DNA of 64,000 nucleotides, taken from assembly GCA_045652245.1 (NCBI GenBank), contig JAZRTY010000022.1, positions 1 to 64,000 of the forward strand, written 5' to 3'. The notes beneath the pieces are model-generated. The model was not told where the DNA came from. It was given only the letters and a program-made list of their open reading frames with translations, and did not search any database. Below are positions 40,455-48,721 of the stretch, piece by piece; the stretch's first letter is position 1; each line of letters opens with the position of its first letter. The translations under genes were made by a program, and so were the position numbers. The DNA is from SIG622 sp045652245 (lineage in GTDB: Bacteria > Bacillota > Clostridia > Oscillospirales > CAG-382).

Positions 40455-41708
40455 ATGAATTACGGTTGTATTGGTGAACGCTTAAAGCACAGCTTTTCAA
40501 AAGAAATACATAACCTTTTGGCAAGCTACGAATATGAGCTTGTGGAAATTCCGAAATGTGACCTTTCAAGCTTTATGACAGCACGGGGTTTCAAAGCCAT
40601 CAATGTGACAATACCCTACAAAGAGCAGGTTTTACCGTATCTTTATTACATAGATGAGCACGCAAAGAAAATCGGTGCTGTAAATACCATTGTCAACAAA
40701 GACGGAAATCTTTATGGATATAATACCGATTTTTACGGAATGAGCAAGCTTATAGCCCACGCAGGTATTGATTTACATGGGAAAAAGGTTGCAATACTCG
40801 GTACGGGTGGAACAAGTAAAACTGCCAAAGCAGTAGCGACTGTCCTTGGCGCTTGTGAGATAATTGTGGTGTCGAGGAAAAAAGGAGAGGATATCATAGA
40901 TTATTGTGAGCTTTACGAAAAGCACAGCGACACAGAGGTTATTATAAATACCACGCCTTTGGGAATGTACCCCGATATTTCTTCAAAAGCAGTTGATTTA
41001 TATAAGTTCCAAAAGCTTGAAGGGGTAATTGACGCAGTATATAATCCATTGAGAACAGCACTTATCACAGATGCGATAAAACTGGGAATACCTTGCGAGG
41101 GAGGACTTTATATGCTCGTAGCACAGGCAGTAAGAGCCTCTGAAATATTTTCAGGTGTGGAATACCAAGACGAAGTTCTTGAAAATGTATATCGCAAAAT
41201 AAAAGCAAGTAAAGAAAATATCGTACTTATCGGTATGCCGGCGTGTGGTAAAAGTACGGTAGGAAATATAATTGCGCAAAAGCTCGGCAGAGAGTTTGTT
41301 GATACAGACGTACTTATAGAGGAAAAGACGGGACTTCGTATAGCGCAGATTTTTGAAAATTCAGGCGAAGCACACTTCCGGGATATCGAGGCTGAAACTG
41401 TCAACGAAATATCGGGCAGGAACGGCATTGTTATAGCAACAGGTGGTGGTGTGGTTCTGAATAAGGATAATATATCGGCACTTTCAAAGAATGGCAGAAT
41501 ATATTTTATAGACAGACCCCTTGAGCTGCTTTGTCCGACAGACGACAGACCCCTGACAAGTACACGTCGAGATATGGAGAAAAAATATACCGAAAGGTAT
41601 GATATATATACTTCAAGTGCAGATGTAATAATCAATGCTTCCTGTGATATAGAAAAGGTAGCAGAAGCGATAATGGGAGATTTTAAAAATGAAAATATAT
41701 GTAATTAA
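40455..41708 (+). CDS. aroEK: shikimate dehydrogenase-shikimate kinase fusion
   Basis: One 417-residue polypeptide joins AroE (about residues 1-250; GERLKHSFSKEIHN, NVTIPYKE, GYNTDFYG, the LGTGGTSKTAKAV NADP site, NTTPLGMYP) and AroK (about 255-415; Walker A GMPACGKST, DTD, GGG and the RPL-containing lid). It would catalyse two steps (dehydroshikimate to shikimate 3-phosphate). ATG 40455, after GGAG at 40445-40448, is preferred over ATG 40443, which overlaps the pheA stop. The last 20 bp overlap aroQ. Confidence 0.92.
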   Translation: MNYGCIGERLKHSFSKEIHNLLASYEYELVEIPKCDLSSFMTARGFKAINVTIPYKEQVLPYLYYIDEHAKKIGAVNTIVNKDGNLYGYNTDFYGMSKLIAHAGIDLHGKKVAILGTGGTSKTAKAVATVLGACEIIVVSRKKGEDIIDYCELYEKHSDTEVIINTTPLGMYPDISSKAVDLYKFQKLEGVIDAVYNPLRTALITDAIKLGIPCEGGLYMLVAQAVRASEIFSGVEYQDEVLENVYRKIKASKENIVLIGMPACGKSTVGNIIAQKLGREFVDTDVLIEEKTGLRIAQIFENSGEAHFRDIEAETVNEISGRNGIVIATGGGVVLNKDNISALSKNGRIYFIDRPLELLCPTDDRPLTSTRRDMEKKYTERYDIYTSSADVIINASCDIEKVAEAIMGDFKNENICN

Positions 41709-42123
41709 CGGACCAAATCTTAATATGCTGGGTATCAGAGAACCTGATAAATACGGAACAGAAAGCTATGAAAGCCTTATTGCTTCCCTGAAGGCACACG
41801 CAGACGAGAACGGCTATGAAATAGTGACCTATCAGTCAAATCACGAGGGCGACCTTGTCGATAAAATACAGGAGGCATATTTTATGAAAGCTGACGGAAT
41901 AGTAATAAATCCCGGAGCATATACTCATACAAGTATTGCACTGCTTGATGCTTTGAATGCCGTAAAAATTCCGACAGTTGAGGTGCATATTTCAGACGTA
42001 TCAAAAAGAGAGGATTTCAGACAGGTAAGCTTTGTTCGTCAGGCTTGCGTTAAAACCATAATGGGACACGGACTTGAGGGCTATTTTGAAGCTGTTGATT
42101 TTTTAAGTGGCAAAAAGGCGTAA
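41689..42123 (+). CDS. aroQ: type II 3-dehydroquinate dehydratase
   Basis: The 144-residue dodecameric-type enzyme dehydrates 3-dehydroquinate. Motifs: INGPNLNMLGIREPDKYG, the Tyr-bearing YQSNHEGDLVDKIQEA, INPGAYTHTSIALLDAL and VHISDVSKREDFRQ. The start overlaps aroEK by 20 bp. It replaces the unrelated type I AroD and ends the operon. Confidence 0.95.
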   Translation: MKIYVINGPNLNMLGIREPDKYGTESYESLIASLKAHADENGYEIVTYQSNHEGDLVDKIQEAYFMKADGIVINPGAYTHTSIALLDALNAVKIPTVEVHISDVSKREDFRQVSFVRQACVKTIMGHGLEGYFEAVDFLSGKKA

Positions 42124-42160
42124 GTTTTGTGTCGTCTTTACATGGTAATTTACAAAAATG

Positions 42161-42184
42161 AGGCAAACCGGTACCGGTTTGCCT
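42161..42184. terminator. palindromic hairpin after aroQ
   Basis: AGGCAAACCGGT (42161-42172) pairs perfectly with ACCGGTTTGCCT (42173-42184); the following T-run is weak (TACTTTATA). Confidence 0.55.
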
Positions 42185-42212
42185 TACTTTATAAATATTT
42201 TAGAAATAACCC

Positions 42213-42241
42213 TTTACAAAAGCAGTTATTTGGTATATAAT
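42213..42241 (+). promoter_or_regulatory. sigma-A promoter of nagB
   Basis: TTTACA (42213-42218), 17-bp spacer, TATAAT (42236-42241). Confidence 0.65.
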
Positions 42242-42290
42242 ATAAACATATGTATTTAGTGATTCAAATTTATTATGGAGTGTGATTGAA

Positions 42291-43076
42291 ATGAAGCTTA
42301 TCATTAAAGAAAATTACGAAGAAATGAGTACCTGGGCAGCACTGCATATTGCCGATGCAATTAATAACCACAAGGAAACTCGCCCGTTTGTCTTGGGACT
42401 TCCGACAGGTTCGTCTCCACTCGGTGTTTATAAAAAGCTGATTGATATGAATAAAGAGGGTAAGGTATCCTTTAAAAATGTGGTTACCTTTAATATGGAC
42501 GAATATGTAGGCTTGCCACGTGAACACGATCAGAGCTATTGGTATTTTATGCATGACAATTTCTTTAATCATATTGATATCCCTGCAGAAAACATAAATA
42601 TTCTCGACGGACTTGCAAGTGATCCTGAGGCTGAATGTCAGCGTTTTGAAGATAAAATTGCTTCCTATGGTGGAATTGACCTTTTTATGGGTGGTTGTGG
42701 TGTTGACGGACACATTGCATTCAATGAGCCGTATACTTCTTTGACTTCCCGTACAGGTATCCGTGTTCTTACACAGGACACATTGATTGTAAATTCCCGT
42801 TTCTTCGGTAACGATCCTGAAAAAGTGCCGAAAACTGCTCTTTCTGTCGGTGTCGGTACGGTTTGTGACGCAAAGCAGGTTCTGCTTCTTGTCAACGGTC
42901 ACAGTAAGGCTCGTGCGCTCCGTCACTGTGTTGAGGGGGGCGTTGACCACGCATGGACAATAAGTGCACTTCAGCTGCATCCGGATGCTGTTATTGCTTG
43001 TGATGAAGCTGCCTGTGGTGAACTCAAGGTAGATACCTACAAATACTTTAAGGACGTTTGCAAAAACGAAAAGTAA
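42291..43076 (+). CDS. nagB: glucosamine-6-phosphate deaminase
   Basis: Converts glucosamine 6-phosphate to fructose 6-phosphate and ammonia. The 261-residue enzyme has LGLPTGSSPLGVYK (phosphate site), TFNMDEYVGLPREHDQSY, GCGVDGHIAFNEP and TDGVGTVCDAK-like segments. GGAG at 42277-42280 fits ATG 42291; a GTG at 42282 is too close to it. It stands 24 bp before the esterase-like gene, linking amino-sugar use to an acetylesterase. Confidence 0.95.
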   Translation: MKLIIKENYEEMSTWAALHIADAINNHKETRPFVLGLPTGSSPLGVYKKLIDMNKEGKVSFKNVVTFNMDEYVGLPREHDQSYWYFMHDNFFNHIDIPAENINILDGLASDPEAECQRFEDKIASYGGIDLFMGGCGVDGHIAFNEPYTSLTSRTGIRVLTQDTLIVNSRFFGNDPEKVPKTALSVGVGTVCDAKQVLLLVNGHSKARALRHCVEGGVDHAWTISALQLHPDAVIACDEAACGELKVDTYKYFKDVCKNEK

Positions 43077-43100
43077 TTAAAGTCCAAAGGAGCAACTATT

Positions 43101-44618
43101 ATGATTAAGCTTGCACAAATCTTTTCTGATGGTGCAATACTTCAGAGAAATTCGGAAATAAGAGTTTTCGGAGAATGCGATAGAGATGTAACTGTAAATT
43201 TCGACGGAAATACAGTAAAGGCAGAATGTAAGGACGGAAAGTTCTGTGCAGTTCTTCCACCACATTGTGCAGGAACGGGGTATACGCTTACTGTTTCGGA
43301 TGGCAGCGAAAAGGTAGAAATAAAAGATATTTCCTGTGGTGAAGTATTTATTGCTGCAGGTCAGTCAAACATGGAAATGCCGCTTGCAGTTACAGACGGT
43401 GCTGAGGATGAGCTTGAGAGGTGCGAAAATCCTCTTATCAGCTTTTATTCAATTCCACAGAATTATGTCAAGGGCGAAAATCTTAATATGTTCAGATTCC
43501 AGTATATGGACTACAGCGATCCTACCTGGAAAAAGTGTACCTATGATACTGCAAAGGACTTTAGTGCTCTCGGATATTATGCTGCAAAGAAAATTCAGAA
43601 GGCTCTCGGTGTTCCGGTAGGTGTTATAGGTTGTAACTGGGGATGCAGAATTATTGAGTCTTTTATCCCTGCGTGGGCTTTTGACAGAACTGACAGTCTT
43701 TTGGCGTACAAAGAAAAGCATGAGAAATTCATTTCTGAGCATACACAGGAGGAATTTGACGAAATATACGAGAATTTCAAGAAGTTCCTTCACGAACGCT
43801 ACCTTGAATTTAAATTCCCACTTGATGTTTCCTATGGAAACGCACGATATGCTGCTTATTTTGCTCATGCAAAATGGGGAGGTGTAAAGTGGCCTCAGGG
43901 TCCATACAGTGCTGACAGACCCGGTCATATCTGGCATAATATGCTTGAAGATATAGTACCGTATTCACTAAAGTTTGTGCTTTGGTATCAGGGCGAGGGA
44001 GATTCCCGTGGCGACTATGATAAACGGTACGGAGTTATGGTAAATGCGTGGAGGGAAGCCTTTATGCAGCCTGAAATGGCATTTTACGCAATGGAACACG
44101 CACCTTACGGCGGCGGCAGACTCCCGATTGATCAGATTGATGTCTGGGCAGTTAACAGACAACTGCAAAGACAGGCTACTCTTGACAATTCCGGTTGTTA
44201 TCTTGTAACAAGTGCAGGACTCGGCGATATCGGTGATGTACACCCTGTATTCAAAAGAGAATTCGGATACCGTACAGCCCGTATGGTACTTAACCATACA
44301 TATAATGCAGGTGAAAAGGCAGACAATCCGTATGCTGTATCTGCTGTATTTGAAAAGGACTGCGTAAGAGTAAAATTTGCAAATGACGAGGGACTCCGAC
44401 TTCTGTCGACAACCGTTGAGGACTTGTACTTATCTGTTGACGGAAAAGAGTTTGTTGTAGCAGGCGGTAGAATTGAAAACGGAGAACTTGTGGTAACAGC
44501 AAGGGGTGTTGAAAACCCTGTCGAGGTAAGATACTGCTATTCAAAATACTACGCAGGACAAAATATCTTCAATAGTGCCGCACTCCCGGCGTCACCCTTC
44601 AGGTTTGTAAAAGAATAA
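43101..44618 (+). CDS. sialate O-acetylesterase-like SASA protein
   Basis: The 505-residue protein has an N-terminal beta domain (about residues 1-75), then a SASA/SGNH hydrolase core: FIAAGQSNMEMPL (nucleophile Ser near 93), a Gly-rich NWGCRIIESFIP, WYQGEGDS and DIGDVHPVFKREFGYR (catalytic Asp-His). A second beta domain closes the protein. It removes O-acetyl groups, probably from sialic acid or plant/mucin glycans. No signal peptide is evident, so action in the cytosol is likely. Transcribed with nagB. Confidence 0.85.
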   Translation: MIKLAQIFSDGAILQRNSEIRVFGECDRDVTVNFDGNTVKAECKDGKFCAVLPPHCAGTGYTLTVSDGSEKVEIKDISCGEVFIAAGQSNMEMPLAVTDGAEDELERCENPLISFYSIPQNYVKGENLNMFRFQYMDYSDPTWKKCTYDTAKDFSALGYYAAKKIQKALGVPVGVIGCNWGCRIIESFIPAWAFDRTDSLLAYKEKHEKFISEHTQEEFDEIYENFKKFLHERYLEFKFPLDVSYGNARYAAYFAHAKWGGVKWPQGPYSADRPGHIWHNMLEDIVPYSLKFVLWYQGEGDSRGDYDKRYGVMVNAWREAFMQPEMAFYAMEHAPYGGGRLPIDQIDVWAVNRQLQRQATLDNSGCYLVTSAGLGDIGDVHPVFKREFGYRTARMVLNHTYNAGEKADNPYAVSAVFEKDCVRVKFANDEGLRLLSTTVEDLYLSVDGKEFVVAGGRIENGELVVTARGVENPVEVRYCYSKYYAGQNIFNSAALPASPFRFVKE

Positions 44619-44676
44619 AAATAAAAAAGGAAGGTTTGGTGCACCTACAATAAAGCAGGTCTATAAAATGAATAAC

Positions 44677-44735
44677 AATACCGCCGAGAGCGACTGAACA
44701 ATTGCTCTCGGAGGTATTGTTTATTGCTTTTGTGT
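44677..44735 (+). terminator. terminator after esterase gene
   Basis: AATACCGCCGAGAGC (44677-44691) pairs with GCTCTCGGAGGTATT (44704-44718) with one mismatch, followed by GTTTATTGCTTTT. Confidence 0.7.
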
Positions 44736-44859
44736 TTGTTTTTTCCAACCAAACAGTGATTTTAATTAAAAATATATTTGCAAAGTCGCTGATGAGTCGC
44801 TTTACCTTTTGTCACAAATATGCTATAATATAATCATCCAAGAGAAGGAGGAAAATGTT

Positions 44860-45726
44860 ATGTCAATGGGAAAGAACATTGCTTATTTAAGAAAGAGCAA
44901 AGGATATACACAAGAAGAGTTAGGGCAGAAGATCGGAGTGACCAATCAAGCAGTATCAAAATGGGAGTCAGAAACTTCTATGCCTGACATCATGCTCCTT
45001 CCTCGAATTGCAAATGCACTTGATGTTACTTTGGATGATTTGTTTGCAGAACGCATCATTAAGACCTCAACACCGGGATCTAAGGTTTTCAACGAGAAAG
45101 CCGTTCATAATTTCCCGAAGGATGCACAAGCTGTAATTATTGATTCCTTATGTCAGCAAACCAATTTGGTGAATTGCAATACTTGGGATTTTTTGAAAGC
45201 TGATCGGAACCCTTCTACGCAAAAGTACGACCAAATACGACAGCTTTATACGATGTGTTGCTTGTCTGACACGGCAGGGGCTGCATTTGTGTCTAATACT
45301 CTTACGATGATTGACTCCGATATTAAGCCAACAGATATCGGTTCAATATTTGATAAGCCTGAAGTATCCTCCGGTATTAAAAAGCTATCGGATCCAAACG
45401 TGAGACAGGTGCTTTCTCACATATGTAATGAATATTTTCAGAGCACTGCACCGTTTGACCATAAGAATCCCGAATATTTTACGATAGAAATTCGGCCGAA
45501 TGAATTATCTTGTCATCTTGGAATCTCCAATGATGATATACTGGAAGCTTTAGAAAAACTGATATCCCTGCACATCGTAGAATTAGAAACAAAGGATGGT
45601 ACGCGCTATCTGCTTCACAAAATCAAAGCAATCGAGGTGGCAGTAACTTTCCGGTTGATTGAAAGACTCATTCATAATGAAGCCGGCTTTGGTTGTGGCG
45701 AGTTTTTTGCACTGACACAATATTAA
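44860..45726 (+). CDS. XRE-family transcriptional regulator
   Basis: The 288-residue protein has an N-terminal HTH_3 domain (residues 4-60; KGYTQEELGQKIGVTNQAVS and DIMLLPRIANALDVTLDDLF) and a long C-terminal part with an internal winged-helix-like segment (about 225-270). GAAGGAGG before ATG 44860 sets the start; a frame extending to 44809 has no site. It is not next to an obvious target gene, and the GC-rich repeat island follows. Base usage differs slightly from its neighbours, so horizontal acquisition is possible. Confidence 0.8.
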   Translation: MSMGKNIAYLRKSKGYTQEELGQKIGVTNQAVSKWESETSMPDIMLLPRIANALDVTLDDLFAERIIKTSTPGSKVFNEKAVHNFPKDAQAVIIDSLCQQTNLVNCNTWDFLKADRNPSTQKYDQIRQLYTMCCLSDTAGAAFVSNTLTMIDSDIKPTDIGSIFDKPEVSSGIKKLSDPNVRQVLSHICNEYFQSTAPFDHKNPEYFTIEIRPNELSCHLGISNDDILEALEKLISLHIVELETKDGTRYLLHKIKAIEVAVTFRLIERLIHNEAGFGCGEFFALTQY

Positions 45727-45815
45727 ACGTCAGTTGAGATTCGCTTCGCTTTTGTACCCACAAAAGCAGTGCTTGTCAGGAAAAGAAGACGGACTTTTGA
45801 GGCGCACTGACCAAA

Positions 45816-45858
45816 GGCTCCCTCCGGGAGGGAGCTCCCGACGGAGTCGGGTGAGGGA
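45816..45858. repeat. GC-rich palindromic repeat, unit A
   Basis: Two palindromes, GGCTCCCTCCGGGAGGGAGC and CCCGACGGAGTCGGG, followed by TGAGGGAG. Sequences of this type recur between genes of gut Firmicutes. Such elements are REP-like and not coding. Confidence 0.7.
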
Positions 45859-45899
45859 GAGCGCGTTACGATAGAATTAGTACAAATTCAAGGTTGCGC

Positions 45900-45950
45900 G
45901 GGCTCCTTCCGTCACGGCTTCGCCGTGCCACCTTCCTCCCGGAGGAAGGC
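45900..45950. repeat. GC-rich palindromic repeat, unit B
   Basis: Contains an inner hairpin CACGGCTTCGCCGTG and outer arms CTTCC/GGAAG with CTTCCTCCCGGAGGAAG. It belongs to the same island as unit A. The stretch 45727-46017 has no credible gene. Confidence 0.7.
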
Positions 45951-46016
45951 TATGCTACCGCCCGACAGTACACCTAAAAGGTGTAACACACTATACCTTG
46001 CGGGGCAAGGCGTGTG

Positions 46017-46053
46017 AAAAAGGACAGAGACGAAAAATCTCTGTCCTTTTGTA
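46017..46053. terminator. hairpin in repeat island
   Basis: AAAAGGACAGAGA (46018-46030) pairs with TCTCTGTCCTTTT (46038-46050), with a T-tract; may end transcription of the XRE gene. Confidence 0.6.
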
Positions 46054-46054
46054 A

Positions 46055-46104
46055 TGTAGGGGCGTTCATTGAACGCCCGCGGGCGACCACTGGTCGCCCC
46101 TACA
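46055..46104. repeat. GC-rich palindromic repeat, unit C
   Basis: Outer arms TGTAGGGGCG (46055-46064) and CGCCCCTACA (46095-46104) enclose two smaller palindromes (GGGCGTTCATTGAACGCCC and GGGCGACCACTGGTCGCCC). The second resembles the element at 3418-3449, which keeps the CCCCTACAAAT edge. Confidence 0.75.
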
Positions 46105-46188
46105 AATTTGTTTTTTATGGTAGGTAAAACCTGCTTTATGGAAGACACCCCTTATCCTTCCTTTTGTTGTCGTTTGTGGTAAAATATC

Positions 46189-46217
46189 TTGATTTTTTCA
46201 TAATTTATTGTTATAAT
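46189..46217 (+). promoter_or_regulatory. sigma-A promoter of SLC13 permease
   Basis: TTGATT (46189-46194), 17-bp spacer, TATAAT (46212-46217). Confidence 0.65.
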
Positions 46218-46256
46218 AGGTTGATTTTAAAGTAAAATTTCCGAAGGTGTACAGTT

Positions 46257-47381
46257 ATGAATAACATAAAAAGAATAAGAAATAAAATCTCGGTATTTTT
46301 CAGAGCCAATATCGTTATGACAATAGCGCTGATTGCGGCAATCGTGACAGCGTTTTTTGTGCCGCCAAATAAAGAGTACCTTTCCTATTTTGATATAAAA
46401 ACACTTGTGTGCCTTTTTTGCGTGCTTGCAGTTGTGTGTGCGCTTAAAAATATCAATTTTTTCTATTTACTTGCACAAAGAACGGTACAGATTTTCAAAA
46501 ACGCAAGACTGTGCATACTTGCACTTGTTTACATAACCTTTATAGGCTCAATGCTTATTGCAAATGATATGGCGCTGCTTACCTTTCTGCCACTCGGTTA
46601 TTTTGTCGTAAGCAGTACAGGCAAAGAAAAATATATGGCGTTTACCTTTATTATGCAGAATATCGCGGCAAACCTGGGGGGAATGCTTACGCCCTTCGGA
46701 AACCCACAGAATTTGTATCTTTACTCAGCCTTCAGTATTCCGAACGGCGAGTTTATGATGATTATGCTTCCTCCGTTTCTGTTGTCGGTTTTTTTAATAA
46801 CAGTTTGCTGTATAATTTTTGTAAAGCCCGAGCCACTCGTGCTTTGTTGTGAAAGAGTCACCTTCAACAAAAAAAGGGTAGTGCTGTATCTTGCGCTGTT
46901 TGCTCTTGCAATACTGATTGTTTTCAGAGGCATACCGTATATTGTCGGACTTATAGTTATTCCGTCGGTGCTTATTTTTGCAGACAGAAAAGCACTGCGT
47001 ATGGTGGACTATCCGTTGCTTCTTACCTTTGTTTTCTTTTTTATTTTCTCGGGAAATATGGCAAGGATTGACGTAGTACGTGAGCTTTTCACGGCACTAA
47101 TTTCAAAAAACACGTTGATTTTCAGTGTTCTTTCCTGCCAGGTAATAAGTAATGTTCCGTCGGCAATTCTTCTTTCGGAGTTTACAAGCAATTACCGTGA
47201 CCTGCTTGTAGGGGTAAATATCGGTGGAACAGGAACGCTTATCGCTTCTCTTGCAAGCCTTATAACCTTCAGGGAATATTTTGTACATAACCCGACAAAA
47301 ACAAAATATTATATAGGTCTGTTTTCAGCCTTCAATTTTGCTTTTCTTATTATACTGACAGTCTTTATGAGTGTTATATAA
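46257..47381 (+). CDS. SLC13/ArsB-type anion permease
   Basis: The 374-residue protein has about ten to eleven membrane helices and the ion-transporter superfamily motifs ANDMALLTFLPLG and ANLGGMLTPFGNPQNLYLY (the NPQN/TPFGNP signature), repeated in the second half by SNVPSAILLSEFT and IGGTGTLIASLASLI. It probably exports or imports di/tricarboxylates or arsenite-like anions. The start is ATG 46257; the ribosome site (GAAGGTG) is modest. The gene is monocistronic. Confidence 0.82.
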   Translation: MNNIKRIRNKISVFFRANIVMTIALIAAIVTAFFVPPNKEYLSYFDIKTLVCLFCVLAVVCALKNINFFYLLAQRTVQIFKNARLCILALVYITFIGSMLIANDMALLTFLPLGYFVVSSTGKEKYMAFTFIMQNIAANLGGMLTPFGNPQNLYLYSAFSIPNGEFMMIMLPPFLLSVFLITVCCIIFVKPEPLVLCCERVTFNKKRVVLYLALFALAILIVFRGIPYIVGLIVIPSVLIFADRKALRMVDYPLLLTFVFFFIFSGNMARIDVVRELFTALISKNTLIFSVLSCQVISNVPSAILLSEFTSNYRDLLVGVNIGGTGTLIASLASLITFREYFVHNPTKTKYYIGLFSAFNFAFLIILTVFMSVI

Positions 47382-47418
47382 AAATATAAATGAAATTTCC
47401 AAAAAGCACAAAAATGTC

Positions 47419-47447
47419 TTGAAATTTGTAAAAAAGCGTGATAGAAT
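47419..47447 (+). promoter_or_regulatory. sigma-A promoter of CapA-like gene
   Basis: TTGAAA (47419-47424), 17-bp spacer, TAGAAT (47442-47447). Confidence 0.6.
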
Positions 47448-47507
47448 GTGTGAGGAATTGAATTTCCGAAAAATTATAATGGTAATTACGTTGAAAGGAA
47501 TAGCATT

Positions 47508-48668
47508 ATGAAAATTTTATTCGCATCTGATACCTCCTTTAAATATGTTGACCCGAACACTTCTGACGAAGCAGTAAAGCAGCAGATGTCCGAGCCTGTA
47601 CAGGAGTTTGCAAAAGCAGATTTTTCGGTTGTGAATCTTGAAAATATTTTTGGTGACATTGAAAAATGCACTCCGATTCCTAAAAGTGGTCCCAACCTCA
47701 TTTCAGACGAGAGCTTTATCCGTTACATAGATGCGCTGAATCCTACAGTTGTAGGACTTGCCAATAATCATTCAAAGGATTACGGCGAGGAAGCACTTTT
47801 CGGAACAATGGATATTCTCCATGCACACGGTTATACAACTATCGGCGCAGGTAAGAATATTGAGGAAGCATACAAGAGTGCTGTTCTTGAAAAGGACGGC
47901 GAAAAGGTGGCAATTATTGCTGTTTGTGAAAACGAATTCGGTGGAGCAAAGGAAAATGTCAGTGGTACTGCAGTATATTCCCTTGGCAGAGTAACAAAGG
48001 CAATTCTTGAAGCACGCGAAAACGGTTGCTTACCGATTATATATTTCCACGGCGGTAACGAGGGTAACCCATTCCCGTCACCTATGAAGGTAGAGCTTTA
48101 CCGTCACTTTATAGACCTAGGTGCTGCTGCAGTAATTGCAATGCACACTCATTGCCCTCAGGGTAACGAATATTATAAGGGCTGCCCGATAGTTTACAGT
48201 ATGGGTAACTTCTTCTTTACATATCCTGCTATGGCTCAGACAAAGGCATGGTTTTACGGTTATATGTCAGTTCTTGATATAACTGCACAGGGTGTTAAGC
48301 TTTCAACAATTCCGTATTGCTTTAGTGAAGACGGCGTAAAGCTCTTGAGGGACGAGGAACTTGCACACTTTGAAAAATATATGCAGTTTATAACAGAGCC
48401 AATTTCTGATATGCAGAAAATCCGCGACCTGTTTGACGGTTGGAGCATTATTGTAGAGTACTTGGTAAAAAGACTGTGTGAAGGCTTCGGAAATATATTT
48501 GAAATGACACAGGCAGATGTAGCTCCCCGAAGAAATCTTCTTACCTGCGAGGCGCACAACGAGGTTGTTACAAATATTCTTGCAATGCTCTATGAGGGTA
48601 ACAGATACGAAAAAGCAAAAAAGACTGCTGAAAAATATACAGCATGGAGAAATCTTGAAATACAATAA
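47508..48668 (+). CDS. CapA-family metallophosphatase-like protein
   Basis: The 386-residue protein matches the PGA_cap/CapA fold: ASDTSF at the start, VNLENIFGD, GLANNHSKDYGEEAL, YFHGGNEGN, AMHTHCPQG and PIVYSMGNF, which together form the two-metal site. CapA is linked to poly-gamma-glutamate synthesis, but this member lacks a signal peptide and capsule genes nearby, so the role is unknown. A GAAAGGAAT ribosome site precedes ATG 47508. Confidence 0.88.
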   Translation: MKILFASDTSFKYVDPNTSDEAVKQQMSEPVQEFAKADFSVVNLENIFGDIEKCTPIPKSGPNLISDESFIRYIDALNPTVVGLANNHSKDYGEEALFGTMDILHAHGYTTIGAGKNIEEAYKSAVLEKDGEKVAIIAVCENEFGGAKENVSGTAVYSLGRVTKAILEARENGCLPIIYFHGGNEGNPFPSPMKVELYRHFIDLGAAAVIAMHTHCPQGNEYYKGCPIVYSMGNFFFTYPAMAQTKAWFYGYMSVLDITAQGVKLSTIPYCFSEDGVKLLRDEELAHFEKYMQFITEPISDMQKIRDLFDGWSIIVEYLVKRLCEGFGNIFEMTQADVAPRRNLLTCEAHNEVVTNILAMLYEGNRYEKAKKTAEKYTAWRNLEIQ

Positions 48669-48671
48669 AAT

Positions 48672-48712
48672 GAAAAAGAAAACCACGCTCGTTGCGTGGT
48701 TTTCTTTTTCTT
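48672..48712. terminator. bidirectional terminator, CapA-like/uxaC
   Basis: GAAAAAGAAAACCACGC (48672-48688) pairs perfectly with GCGTGGTTTTCTTTTTC (48694-48710) in a 17-bp stem. Confidence 0.85.
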
Positions 48713-48721
48713 ATGTTTAAA

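Noticed and set aside
44670..44699. Short frame MNNNTAESD before a hairpin as a leader peptide
   Set aside because: It has no usable ribosome site, no biased amino-acid run, and overlaps the arm of a simple terminator after the last gene.
45912..46148. Reading frame across the repeat island
   Set aside because: It lies wholly in palindromic GC-rich repeats and has no ribosome site or homology; non-coding.
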